Assembly (NCBI GenBank): GCA_964385645.1
Contig: CAYLPT010000119.1
Span: 1 to 24,053, forward strand
DNA length: 24,053 nucleotides
Direction of reading: 5' to 3'
Source: CAYLPT01 sp964385645
GTDB taxonomy: Bacteria > Armatimonadota > Hebobacteria > Hebobacterales > Hebobacteraceae
In this document: piece by piece, positions 1 to 7,842 of the stretch
How positions within the stretch are numbered: the first letter of the stretch is position 1
Layout: each line of letters starts with the position of its first letter
Notes under the pieces: generated by a model
Told to the model about the DNA's origin: nothing
The model's database searches: none
What the model saw: the letters and a program-made list of their open reading frames with translations, nothing else
Program-made: the position numbers and the translations under genes

Positions 1-668
1 CCCTCCGGCAGCCCCCGGCTGCGCGCCAGCGCGCTCACCAGCCGGAAGGCGACCCCGACGCCCGCCAGCTCCTTGTAAGGATACCCACACCCGGGCCTCC
101 ACGGGTTCAGCACCGGGCACGCGGGGAGGCGCTCGTCCGGGCGGTGGTGGTCGGTGACCACCACCGCCATCCCGAGCCGGCGCGCCAGCTCCACCTCCCC
201 GGCCGCGCTCGTCCCGCAGTCCACCGTGATCAGCAGCCTCGTCCCCTCCGCCGCCGCTTGCCGCACCGCCTCCTCGTGCAGCCCATAGCCCTCATCCACG
301 CGGTGGGGGATGTACCAGTCCACCCGCCCGCCCAGGCCCCGCAGCGCGCGCACCAGCAGCGCGGTCGCACACACGCCATCCACGTCGTAGTCGCCGTAGA
401 TGCGGATCTGATGCCCGCTGGCCAGCGCCCCCTCCACCGCCTCCACCGCCCGGTCCATATCCTGCATAAGGAACGGGTCGGCCAGCCCATCCAGGTCGTC
501 CTCCAGGAATCGGCGCGCCGACTCCGCGTCCGCAACCCCGCGGCAGCACAGCGCCCGCGCGGTGACCGCGCTCACCCCCAGCTCCGCCGATAGCCGCCGT
601 GCCGCCTCCTCGTCGGCCGGCTTCAGCCGCCACCGAGCCCCCGTGAAGCTCAGAGCGCCTTCATCCAT
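1..668 (-). CDS. recJ: Single-stranded-DNA-specific exonuclease RecJ, N-terminal part (3' end outside window)
   Basis: RecJ degrades single-stranded DNA 5' to 3' in recombination and mismatch repair. The 222 visible residues carry the DHH-phosphoesterase core: DYDVDG at residues 93-98, VDCGT at about 149-153, and DHH at 173-175, followed by a GVGVAF segment near 204-209. These are the metal-binding motifs of the family. The full protein is normally over 550 aa, so more than half is beyond position 1. The start is ATG at 668, giving an 8-bp overlap (ATGGATGA) with the stop of the upstream cation-efflux gene, which suggests translational coupling. It is the last visible gene of a leftward secD-secF-efflux-recJ operon; secDF next to recJ is a familiar arrangement in several phyla. 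The identification rests on visible motifs. Confidence 0.95.
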   Translation of the reverse strand, partial: MDEGALSFTGARWRLKPADEEAARRLSAELGVSAVTARALCCRGVADAESARRFLEDDLDGLADPFLMQDMDRAVEAVEGALASGHQIRIYGDYDVDGVCATALLVRALRGLGGRVDWYIPHRVDEGYGLHEEAVRQAAAEGTRLLITVDCGTSAAGEVELARRLGMAVVVTDHHRPDERLPACPVLNPWRPGCGYPYKELAGVGVAFRLVSALARSRGLPE

Positions 669-1599
669 CGCCGCCTCTCGCCTCCGCCGAGCGCGCCCGG
701 GCCGGCTCCACATGGATCAACACCTGGACCCCCGGCAGCAGCTCCCGCAGGTCCCGCTCCAGGTGATCGCACAGCGCGTGCGAGTTCGCCACCGACTCCT
801 CCCCCGGCACCTCCAGGTGCAGGTCAACGTAGCGCTCGGGGCCGGCCTGGCGCGTGCGCAGCCGGTGGTAAGCGCTAAGCTGCGGGTAGTGCTCCCTCAG
901 CAGAGCCTCGATCCGGCCGATCTCCGCCGGCGGCAGCGACCGATCCACCAGGTGGTGGTAGGATCGGCGTCCGGTGGCGCCGGCCGCGGGCAGCACGATC
1001 GCCGCAATGACCAGCGCCGCCAGCGGGTCCACCACGTGCACCCCGGCCGCCCCCAGCCGATCACCGACCGCGATCGCGATCATCCCCATCAGGACTGCAA
1101 CCGAGGTCCACATGTCCGCGCGTAGGTGCCACGCATCGGCCTCCAGGGCCACCGACTCGGTCGCTCGGGCGACCTGGAAAAGCAGGCGGGACACCAGGAA
1201 GGTCACGAGCGCCGCCGTCCCCACCGCCGCCGCCGCCAGCGCCGGCTGCCGCACCGCGACCCGCCCGGACAGGAGCCGGCCCACCGCGGCCAGCGCGATG
1301 AGCCCGACCGCGGCCACCACGAAGGCCGCCACCGCCAGCCCGGCCAGGCTCTCGAACTTCCCGTGGCCGAAGGGGTGCTCGGCATCCGCCGGCTGGCGCG
1401 CCTTGCGGATGGCGACCAGGGCCGTGGTCGCGGCGGCCACATCGAGGCTGGAGTGGAGCGCATCTGACAGCACGCTCACCGACCCGGTGAACGCCGCCGC
1501 GGCGACCTTCAGCCCCACCAGCGAGATGCTCGCGATGACCGAGGTGCGCGCGGCCCCCACCGCCGCCCTCCCGGCCTCTGCGCCTACCACGGGGCTCAT
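661..1599 (-). CDS. Cation diffusion facilitator (CDF) family divalent metal efflux transporter
   Basis: This 312-aa inner-membrane protein probably exports Zn2+, Fe2+, Mn2+ or a similar metal in exchange for protons. It aligns by eye with E. coli FieF: a TGSVS segment, then HxxxD in TM2 (H49, D53), HPFGHGKFESL near 75-85, and HxxxD in TM5 (H158, D162). Together these form the intramembrane metal site. FieF has DxxxD in TM2, so the HxxxD/HxxxD set here is closer to the zinc-type site. The C-terminal cytoplasmic domain (about 205-300) has the usual family length. The start is ATG 1599 with GGAGG 5 nt upstream. It follows secF by 31 bp and overlaps recJ by 8 bp, so it is probably co-transcribed. 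Substrate is not decided by the sequence. Confidence 0.92.
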   Translation of the reverse strand: MSPVVGAEAGRAAVGAARTSVIASISLVGLKVAAAAFTGSVSVLSDALHSSLDVAAATTALVAIRKARQPADAEHPFGHGKFESLAGLAVAAFVVAAVGLIALAAVGRLLSGRVAVRQPALAAAAVGTAALVTFLVSRLLFQVARATESVALEADAWHLRADMWTSVAVLMGMIAIAVGDRLGAAGVHVVDPLAALVIAAIVLPAAGATGRRSYHHLVDRSLPPAEIGRIEALLREHYPQLSAYHRLRTRQAGPERYVDLHLEVPGEESVANSHALCDHLERDLRELLPGVQVLIHVEPARARSAEARGGDG

Positions 1600-1630
1600 G
1601 CGGGCCTCCGGCGCGGCGCCTCGCTCCCCC

Positions 1631-2824
1631 TCAGAAGCGCCGCTTTCGCTTCTTCGCGCCCGCCCGCAGCTTCCGGCGCGACGAGCGCGGGGGGCGCTGC
1701 CTTTCCTCTTCTCCCCCGGCCTGGGCGGCCGTCGGCTCTCGCTGTCCCTCCGCGGGCTGCTGCGCCTCCTCCGGCTCGGGCGCGCGACGCGGCGCAGGCC
1801 CAGGCGTCGTCGGGCGCGCCACCGCAGCCCGGCCCCCGGCCGGCTCCCGCGCAGGCCGGCCCGCCAGCGCGCGGCGCCGGACCAGGCCCCGCTCCTCGCG
1901 CTCCTTCAGCACTACCAGGAGCTGGCTCGCCGTGAAGATCGAGGAATAGCCGCCCGCGGTCATCCCCACGATCAGCGCGAACGTGAAATCCCGCAGCGAC
2001 GCCCCGCCCAGGAGGTACACGGCCACCAGCACCAGCAGCACCGTGAACAGGGTGTTGATCGAGCGCGCCATGGTCTCCAGCAGGGAGATGTTGGCGGTCT
2101 CGGCGAAGGTGTCGCCCTTGCGCAGGCGCATGTTCTCTCGGATGCGGTCGAAGAGCACGATGGTGTCGTGCACCGAGTAGCCCACCACCGTTAGCGCCGC
2201 CGCCACGAAGGGGCTGTTGATCTCCCGCTGCGTGATCGCAAACGCGCCCACCAGCACCAACACGTCGTGCACCAGCGCGGCAACCGCCGAGCCCGCCCAT
2301 TTGAAGTCGAAGTAGCGCAGTCGAATCCACAGCAGGATAAACACACACCCCCACGCCACCGCCCAGATCGCGTTGCGCACCAGCTCCTGGCTCACCACCG
2401 GCGTCACGAGCTGGCTCTCCACCTCCTCGATGCCCGGGAACGCCCCCGACAGCGCCCGCAGCAGTTGCTCCCGCTGCTCGTCCAGCACGTCGCTCTCGCT
2501 GACCCCCGGGCCCCTCACGATCCTCGTGCGCACCAGGAGCTGGTCCCGCCGCGCAGCCGTACCCGCGAGCTGCAGGCGCGCATCTATGCCCGCCCCCTCG
2601 ATCGCTCGCCTGGCCGCGCTCAGCGTCTCGATCTCACGCCCCGCAGGCACGGCCTCCGAGAGCCGATAGGCCACCAGCCCCCCGCCTGTGAAGTCAATCC
2701 CATAGTTCAGACCCCGCACCACCCAGAAAACCACCCCCGTCACGATCACCACGAGGGAAATCGCAAACCAGACCTTGCGCGGCCCGACCAGGTCCCATCT
2801 CCGGCCCCGAAACAGGTCTACCAC
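1631..2824 (-). CDS. secF: Protein translocase subunit SecF, with a long basic C-terminal extension
   Basis: SecF works with SecD in the inner membrane to drive late steps of Sec export using the proton gradient. TM1 lies at about 17-37, then GIDFTGG (42-48), a periplasmic P1 domain, and five C-terminal TM segments with VGYSVHDTIVLFDRIREN (214-231) and GGYSSIFTASQ (291-301), which are family hallmarks. The core ends near residue 310. The last 87 residues are extra: a Pro/Ala/Glu/Arg-rich stretch ending in RSSRRKLRAGAKKRKRRF, with 11 of 18 residues basic. Start is GTG 2824, with GGGAG 7 nt upstream. It lies 42 bp after secD in the same operon. The tail is unusual for SecF and is discussed as a finding. 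Confidence 0.96.
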   Translation of the reverse strand: MVDLFRGRRWDLVGPRKVWFAISLVVIVTGVVFWVVRGLNYGIDFTGGGLVAYRLSEAVPAGREIETLSAARRAIEGAGIDARLQLAGTAARRDQLLVRTRIVRGPGVSESDVLDEQREQLLRALSGAFPGIEEVESQLVTPVVSQELVRNAIWAVAWGCVFILLWIRLRYFDFKWAGSAVAALVHDVLVLVGAFAITQREINSPFVAAALTVVGYSVHDTIVLFDRIRENMRLRKGDTFAETANISLLETMARSINTLFTVLLVLVAVYLLGGASLRDFTFALIVGMTAGGYSSIFTASQLLVVLKEREERGLVRRRALAGRPAREPAGGRAAVARPTTPGPAPRRAPEPEEAQQPAEGQREPTAAQAGGEEERQRPPRSSRRKLRAGAKKRKRRF

Positions 2825-2866
2825 CGCTGTTCTCCCGGATCCACGCTTCGCCTCGCCCCCACCACC

Positions 2867-4567
2867 TCAGGCCCCCTCGACATCGCCCGGCCTCACCCCG
2901 AACAGCGCCGGGTTCCGCGCCGCCCGCGTCCCGATCACCAGGTTCATGAGCAACCGGGTCACCGTCACCGCCGTGAACAGGCTCACGAGCACCCCGATGA
3001 TAAGCGCCACCGCAAATCCCTTGATCGGCCCCGTCCCGAAGTAGAAGAGCACGAGCCCGGTGCCGATGCTGCACACGTTCGCATCCAGGATCGCCACCCA
3101 CGCCCGCTTGAACGCCGCCTCCGTCGCCGACCTCATCGTCTTGCCGCTGCGGATCTCCTCCTTGAGCCGCTCGAAGATGATGATGCTCGCATCCACCGCC
3201 ATGCCGATGGACAGGATCACCGCCAGGATCCCCGGCAGCGTCAGCGTCTGGTTCACCAGCCGGATCGCCCCCAGCAGCAGGATGCAGTAGATCACCAGCG
3301 ACAGCGCCGCCAGCGCCCCCGGCAGACGGTAGTAGGCCACCATGAACAGCAGGACCGCCCCCAGCCCGATGATCCCCGCTCGCAGCCCCGCCACCAGCGC
3401 ATCCTGCCCGAGCTGCGCGCTTACCGTCCGGCTCTCCACATACTCCAGGTCCATCGGCAGCGCGCCCGCGTTCAGCAGGATGCTCAGGTCCCGCGCCCGC
3501 TCCAGCCCCTCCTGCCCCACAAACCCCCCTGAGATCTCCACCTCCCCGCGCGGGATCGCCTCGTTGATGATCGGGCACGACACCATCCGCCCGTCCAGCA
3601 CGATCGCCAAATAGTGCCGCACGTTCTTGCGGGTGAAATCCTCGAACACCCGCGCCGCATCCGGCTCCAGCCGGAACGTCACCGCTGCCCCCCGCCCCGG
3701 CCGCGACATCACCCGCGCCGAGTCCGGCCTCAGGTCCCGCCCCGTCACGATCACTGGCGACTCGTCAATCACCTGCGCGGTCGGCACCTCCTGCCCCGCC
3801 GGGTCCCTGAAAGTGAATCGGTGCTGCCCCATCACCGTCGTGATCTCGGGGCCCCGGTCCCCAAAGGCGTACTTGCGCGGCACGTGGCGGAACTCGAGCA
3901 CCGCCGTCTGCCGAATGAGCTCCTTCGCCTGCTCCGGGTCCCTCACCCCCGGCAGCTCCACGATGATGCGGTCCGGGCGCTGCCGCTGGATTACCGGCTC
4001 CGTCAGCCCATAGGCGTCCACCCGGTTCTGGATGATCCGCTCCACCGTCAGCAGCTTGTCGGGCGTCACCTCCTCCAGCCGCTGCTCCTTGCGGTCCACC
4101 TGCGGGAACCGCTCCCGCAGCGCCGCCAGGATAGCCTCTCCCTGCCGCCTCACCTCCGCCTCGTTCGCGGCCCGGGTCCGCACCAGGATCCGCTGCTCCC
4201 TGACCTCCACCTCCCGCTTCTCGGTGCCGATCCGCTCCACCGGCAGCAGCCGCACGATCTCCCCGTAAAGCGCGGTGTCGTCCTCCTCCGAGCGCGGCTC
4301 CGCCAGCTCGGGCGCCGAGAACTCGAACACCCCCTCGCTCTGCGCCTGCAGCACCAGGTGGCTCCCCCCCCGCAGGTCCAGCCCCAAGGTGATGGCGAAG
4401 TGCGGCCGGTAGATGCGGACCGGCCCCAGCCGCCGCAGGGGCTCCATCACCTCCCCCGTGTCCGGGTCGGTGCGGTCCCGGAACCGGATTGGCTCCAGCA
4501 CCCCGATCAGCGAGATCACAACCAGCGCGATGATCCCCACCAGCCACCACCGCATGCGCGCCTGCAT
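2867..4567 (-). CDS. secD: Protein translocase subunit SecD
   Basis: SecD is the large partner of SecF in the proton-driven export accessory complex. The 566 residues show TM1 (about 8-24), LGLDLRGGSHL (61-71), the periplasmic P1 region with ELPGV near 204-208, and five C-terminal TM segments with GMAVDASIIIFERLKEE (455-471) and LDANV (494-498). The usual DAN of the first of these is DAS here (residues 459-461); the aspartate is kept. Start is ATG 4567, with GAGAGG 7 nt upstream; a second ATG four codons in lacks better spacing. It is first in the operon and follows a consensus promoter and a structured leader. No yajC is visible upstream; the neighbour there is divergent. Confidence 0.97.
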   Translation of the reverse strand: MQARMRWWLVGIIALVVISLIGVLEPIRFRDRTDPDTGEVMEPLRRLGPVRIYRPHFAITLGLDLRGGSHLVLQAQSEGVFEFSAPELAEPRSEEDDTALYGEIVRLLPVERIGTEKREVEVREQRILVRTRAANEAEVRRQGEAILAALRERFPQVDRKEQRLEEVTPDKLLTVERIIQNRVDAYGLTEPVIQRQRPDRIIVELPGVRDPEQAKELIRQTAVLEFRHVPRKYAFGDRGPEITTVMGQHRFTFRDPAGQEVPTAQVIDESPVIVTGRDLRPDSARVMSRPGRGAAVTFRLEPDAARVFEDFTRKNVRHYLAIVLDGRMVSCPIINEAIPRGEVEISGGFVGQEGLERARDLSILLNAGALPMDLEYVESRTVSAQLGQDALVAGLRAGIIGLGAVLLFMVAYYRLPGALAALSLVIYCILLLGAIRLVNQTLTLPGILAVILSIGMAVDASIIIFERLKEEIRSGKTMRSATEAAFKRAWVAILDANVCSIGTGLVLFYFGTGPIKGFAVALIIGVLVSLFTAVTVTRLLMNLVIGTRAARNPALFGVRPGDVEGA

Positions 4568-4602
4568 GATAAGGCCTCTCGCGTGGCGCGCTCAGGGCGC
4601 GC

Positions 4603-4649
4603 AAAAAAGAGTCCGAAGCCAGACCTCCGCCGGCGGCGGACCGCTTCGG
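4603..4649 (-). promoter_or_regulatory. Terminator-like hairpin plus U-tract in the secD leader (possible attenuator)
   Basis: In the leader transcript an outer stem CCGAAGC (4649-4643) pairs with GCTTCGG (4619-4613). An inner stem TCCGCC (4640-4635) pairs with GGCGGA (4631-4626) across a 3-nt loop. Four nucleotides after the outer stem comes a run of six U's (4608-4603). This has the form of an intrinsic terminator, yet it lies between the secD promoter and secD, starting almost at the predicted first transcribed base. It may attenuate the operon or protect the 5' end. A terminator for another minus-strand gene is unlikely because the gene upstream runs the other way. Confidence 0.6.
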
Positions 4650-4657
4650 TTCCCGGC

Positions 4658-4687
4658 ATTATAGCGCCCCCTGGGGGGGCATGTCAA
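4658..4687 (-). promoter_or_regulatory. Consensus sigma-70-type promoter for secD operon
   Basis: Read on the minus strand, TTGACA (4687-4682) and TATAAT (4663-4658) are both exact consensus hexamers separated by 18 bp. Transcription should start near 4651, about 84 nt upstream of the secD ATG. The spacer is one base longer than the optimum. Confidence 0.85.
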
Positions 4688-4752
4688 ACGCTCCGGCGCC
4701 GGCGCATACCCCGCACAGGCGAGCTCCCGTCCGCTCCCGCGGCGCCCCAGCA

Positions 4753-4781
4753 TTGACAAGCCCCTGCCCCCGACCTACAAT
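4753..4781 (+). promoter_or_regulatory. Consensus sigma-70-type promoter for the SRPBCC/FAD gene pair
   Basis: TTGACA (4753-4758) and TACAAT (4776-4781) are separated by exactly 17 bp. Transcription should begin near 4788, about 50 nt before the GTG start at 4837. Its -35 box lies 65 bp from the -35 box of the divergent secD promoter. Confidence 0.85.
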
Positions 4782-4836
4782 CTCTCCGGCGCCGCGGCCC
4801 ACCCCGCGGCGCATATGCCGACTCCAGGAGGCGCCT

Positions 4837-5292
4837 GTGCCTGAGGTCGAGGCGGAGCTGCTGATCAGCGCGCCGCCCGATCGTGTCTACGCGCTCGCCA
4901 AGGACGTTGAGGGCCTGCCCGAGTTCCTCCCCAACGTCTCCCAGGTCACCGTCCGCGAGCGCTCTGGTGACCGCACGGTCAGCGAGTGGGTCGGCCTGGT
5001 CCCCGAGTTTAAGCGCACCCTCCGCTGGGTCGAGGAAGACCACTGGGACGACGCCGCGCACACCTGCTCCTTCCGACTGCTCTCCGGGGACTGGCACCGC
5101 TACGAGGGCGCCTGGACCTTCGCGCCCGAGGGCGACGCCACCCGCGTCCGCCTGACTATCCTCTACGAATACCACGTCCCGCTCGTGGGCCCTCTCATCA
5201 AGAAGCTGCTCCACAGGCTGGTGGCCCGCAACGCGCAAGAGACCCTGGAGGCCCTCCGCAGGAGGGCGCTGGAGGATAAGCAGGGTGGCTGA
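4837..5292 (+). CDS. SRPBCC-fold (polyketide cyclase / Coq10-like) lipid-binding protein
   Basis: This 151-aa cytoplasmic protein has the START/SRPBCC pattern: an initial strand (VEAELLISAPPDRVY), a helix with DVEGLPEFLPNV, alternating strands, and a long C-terminal amphipathic helix (PLIKKLLHRLVARNAQETL). The family binds hydrophobic ligands in a helix-grip cavity; members include Coq10 and RatA-like proteins. The start is GTG 4837 with a perfect AGGAGG (4826-4831) at 5-nt spacing. An upstream in-frame ATG at 4681 is rejected because it lies before the promoter. The stop overlaps the next gene by 8 bp (GTGGCTGA), so it is coupled to a flavoprotein. Ligand and function are unknown; a role in delivering a lipophilic substrate or quinone to that flavoprotein is inference. 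Confidence 0.85.
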   Translation: MPEVEAELLISAPPDRVYALAKDVEGLPEFLPNVSQVTVRERSGDRTVSEWVGLVPEFKRTLRWVEEDHWDDAAHTCSFRLLSGDWHRYEGAWTFAPEGDATRVRLTILYEYHVPLVGPLIKKLLHRLVARNAQETLEALRRRALEDKQGG

Positions 5293-6670
5293 GCTGAAGC
5301 AGGTCGCCATCGTGGGCGCGGGGCCTGCGGGAATCTTCGCGGCCCTCGCCCTCTCCGGCGTCCCGGGCGCCCAGGTGCGCATCTTCGACAAGGGCCCGGA
5401 CATTGACGAGCGGCTCCGCAGCGCCCAGGGCAAGGGCCGCAAGCGCGACCCCAAGTGGCTGCTGTGCGGCTGGGGTGGGGCCGGCGCCTTCTCCGACGGC
5501 AAGCTCACCAGCTCGCCCGAGATCGGCGGCCAGCTCACCGAGTACCTCACCCGCCCCGAGGTCGTCGCCCTCCTCGAGGAGGTGGACCGCATGTGGCTGC
5601 GTTTCGGCGCGCCCGAGGAGGTCTACGGCGACGACGAGGAGGCCATGGCCGAGCTCGCCCGCCGCGCCGCCCGCGCCGACCTCGAGTTCGTCCCCACCCG
5701 CATCCGCCACCTCGGCACCGACCGCGGCCCCCTCGTCCTGCGCGAGATGCGGCGCGCCCTCGGCAGCAACGTGGAGGTGCTCGTGCGCACCCCCATCGCG
5801 CGCATCATCGTCGAGGAGGGCGCCGTCTCCGGCGTCGAGACCGCGGACGGCCAGCGGTTCCCCGCCGACTTCGTCATCGCCGGCCCCGGGCGCGAGGGCT
5901 CCCAGTGGTTCGCCGAGGAGGCCCAGCGCCTCGAGCTGGGCCGCGCCGACAACCCGGTGGACGTCGGCGTCCGCGTCGAGGTCCCCGCCGAGGTCATGGC
6001 CGACGTCGCCTCCACCGCTTACGAGGCCAAGCTCGTCTTCTACTCCAAGCTCTTCGACGACCGCGTCCGCACCTTCTGCATGTGCCCCTATGGCGAAGTC
6101 GTCACCGAGCACGGCGACGGCATTGTCACCGTCAACGGCCACAGCTACGCCGGCAAGCGCACCCCCAACACCAACTTCGCCCTCCTCGTCAGCACCCGCT
6201 TCACCGAGCCCTTCCACGACCCCATCGCCTATGGCCGCTACCTCGCTCGCCTCGCCAACCTCATCTCCGACGGCGTCATCTGCCAGCGCCTCGGCGACCT
6301 CCGCCTCGGCCGTCGCTCCACCGCCGACCGCATCGCCCGCGGCCTCGTCCGCCCCACCCTCTCCTCAGCCACCCCCGGCGACCTCAGCTTCGTCCTGCCC
6401 CACCGCTACCTCGCCAGCATCCTGGAGGCCCTCGACGCCCTCGACCACTTCGCCCCCGGCCTCGGCTCCCGCCACACCATCCTCTATGGCGTCGAGGTCA
6501 AGTTCTACTCCGCCCGGCCGCGCCTGAGCAAGGTGCTCGAGACCAGGGTTTCGGGGCTGTTCGCGGTCGGCGACGGCGCCGGGGTCGCCCGCGGCCTCGT
6601 CCAGGCCTCCGCCAGCGGCCTGCTCGCCGGCCGCGAGGTCCGCCGCCGCATCACCGGCCGCAAGCGCTGA
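5285..6670 (+). CDS. FAD-dependent dehydrogenase, COG2509-like
   Basis: This 461-aa flavoprotein begins with a Rossmann FAD motif GAGPAG (11-16), followed by a conserved CGWGGAGAFSDGKL block (61-74), typical of the poorly characterised COG2509 dehydrogenases. The C-terminal FAD-binding block is VGDGAGVARGLVQASASG. There is no signal peptide or TM segment. Start is GTG 5285 with GGAGG (5271-5275) 9 nt upstream, overlapping the SRPBCC stop by 8 bp. The gene ends 15 bp before the convergent modA-like gene. Its reaction is unknown: members of this group resemble enzymes acting on prenyl or quinone-like substrates, but nothing here fixes the substrate. Codon use matches the neighbours, with strong G/C in third positions. 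Confidence 0.88.
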   Translation: MAELKQVAIVGAGPAGIFAALALSGVPGAQVRIFDKGPDIDERLRSAQGKGRKRDPKWLLCGWGGAGAFSDGKLTSSPEIGGQLTEYLTRPEVVALLEEVDRMWLRFGAPEEVYGDDEEAMAELARRAARADLEFVPTRIRHLGTDRGPLVLREMRRALGSNVEVLVRTPIARIIVEEGAVSGVETADGQRFPADFVIAGPGREGSQWFAEEAQRLELGRADNPVDVGVRVEVPAEVMADVASTAYEAKLVFYSKLFDDRVRTFCMCPYGEVVTEHGDGIVTVNGHSYAGKRTPNTNFALLVSTRFTEPFHDPIAYGRYLARLANLISDGVICQRLGDLRLGRRSTADRIARGLVRPTLSSATPGDLSFVLPHRYLASILEALDALDHFAPGLGSRHTILYGVEVKFYSARPRLSKVLETRVSGLFAVGDGAGVARGLVQASASGLLAGREVRRRITGRKR

Positions 6671-6685
6671 GGACCGGGGCCTGCG

Positions 6686-7561
6686 CTACTCCCCGGCCGC
6701 CGGCTCCTCGTCCGTCGGCTTGCCGGGCCGGCGGGTGAACTCCGCCGCGATCTGCTCGCTCGCCAGCGTCCGCATGAAGCGCTGCGCCAGCAGCGCGCTG
6801 GGGCTTCGTCGGTGCACCCCCACGTGCACCGCCACCCCTCGCTGGTCTGTCGGCAGCACCACCGCCACCGCCACCGCCTCTGGCGCCACCCCCGCGCCGA
6901 CCCACAGCGCGGGACACGGATCGTACACCACGGCCGCCTCCGCGTCCCCCGCGGCCACCGCCCGCAGCGCCTCCAGCGGCGTTTCCCGCAGTGTCAGCTT
7001 CGCCTGAATGCCAGACCACACCCCCAGCCGCTCCAGCGCGGCCTTCGCATGGGTTCCGCTCGAGGTCAGCCCTGGGATCGCGATCGTGATCGCTCTCACT
7101 CTTGCGCTCAGCAGGTCCTGCGCGCTCTCCACATCGGCCGGGTTGCCGGCCGGCGCTACAATCGCCAGGCGATAACGAGCCAGCTGCTGGCGGGCTGTCC
7201 GGTCGAGGAACCCCTCCCGCTCCAGGCGGGCCAGCTCCGCGTCCCCCACCAACACCACCAGATCGGGGACCGCGCCCTCTCGGATGCGCTCGACCAGCTC
7301 TCGGGGCTCACCGACCTCGATCTCGACCGACTTGCCAGGGTTCTCTGCCTCGAAGCGAGCCCGCGCCGCCTCCACCGCCGGCCCCAGCCCGCAGGCCGCA
7401 TAGGTCAGGACCACATTGGGGTCCCGCCGCACCCGCTGCTCCGGCGCTCCGGCCTCCTCCGCGCAGCCACCCAGCCCCACCGCCGCGGCGGCCAGCCCAA
7501 GCGCCAGACACCCAGCTCGGATCAGCGATGAGAATGGCCGCCCACAGACCCTCGACACCAT
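6686..7561 (-). CDS. ModA-like substrate-binding lipoprotein (molybdate/oxyanion type, orphan)
   Basis: This 291-aa protein has a lipoprotein signal: a short Arg-containing n-region, a hydrophobic stretch LALGLAAAAVGLGGC, and the lipobox LGGC. It should be a lipid-anchored extracytoplasmic binding protein. The body follows the type 2 periplasmic-binding fold of ModA: LTYAACGLGPAVE near the first ligand loop, PDLVVLVGD, LAIVAPAGNP, AIPGLTSSGTHAKAAL, and a hinge strand EAAVVYDPC. The usual ModA ligand serines are only partly evident, so the ligand may be another oxyanion. Start is taken as ATG 7561 because it places the signal peptide correctly; longer forms from 7600 or 7669 add an unlikely charged leader. 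No permease or ATPase gene lies nearby. Confidence 0.82.
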   Translation of the reverse strand: MVSRVCGRPFSSLIRAGCLALGLAAAAVGLGGCAEEAGAPEQRVRRDPNVVLTYAACGLGPAVEAARARFEAENPGKSVEIEVGEPRELVERIREGAVPDLVVLVGDAELARLEREGFLDRTARQQLARYRLAIVAPAGNPADVESAQDLLSARVRAITIAIPGLTSSGTHAKAALERLGVWSGIQAKLTLRETPLEALRAVAAGDAEAAVVYDPCPALWVGAGVAPEAVAVAVVLPTDQRGVAVHVGVHRRSPSALLAQRFMRTLASEQIAAEFTRRPGKPTDEEPAAGE

Positions 7562-7758
7562 GCCGCCTTGCGTCCCCTGTGGAGTACGCCTCTGCCCCAT
7601 CCCCTTTTTCCACAAACCCGCCGCTCGCGCGCGGCGCGCGCCATCCCTCCTCGTGGTATCGTGCAGCACTACACAACACGCCGGCCGCGGAGAGTGACCC
7701 TCGGAAAAGGCAGGCAGATGCTGGCAAAAGCGGCGCGGGAACTCGGGAAGGGCGAACG

Positions 7759-7833
7759 TCGGGGCGGGCAGATTCGAACTGCCGACCTCGCGGTCCCGAA
7801 CCGCGCGCTCTAGCCAAGCTGAGCTACGCCCCG
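7759..7833 (-). tRNA. tRNA-Pro (anticodon CGG)
   Basis: A complete 75-nt cloverleaf reads on the minus strand. The acceptor stem is CGGGGCG/CGCCCCG with discriminator A, the D stem GCTC/GAGC, and the anticodon arm CGCGG-TTCGGGA-CCGCG with anticodon CGG. The variable loop is AGGTC and the T arm GGCAG-TTCGAAT-CTGCC. The C1-G72 first pair fits bacterial tRNA-Pro. The CCA end is not encoded: the next bases are CGT. Confidence 0.97.
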
Positions 7834-7842
7834 GCCGCGAGC

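Noticed and set aside
4681..4836. A longer SRPBCC protein starting at ATG 4681.
   Set aside because: The extra 52 codons include the promoter's -35 and -10 boxes and have no family similarity; GTG 4837 has a perfect AGGAGG.
5403..6738. Two more long plus-strand frames overlapping the COG2509-like gene.
   Set aside because: Ser/Pro/Ala- and Arg-rich products typical of shifted frames in GC-rich genes; they have no motif or ribosome-binding site.
7562..7758. A gene or riboswitch upstream of the modA-like gene.
   Set aside because: No frame with good coding signal, no conserved aptamer pattern and no clear promoter. A possible ATG at 7644 with GAGGAGG is out of frame with modA and leads into a low-complexity shadow frame.
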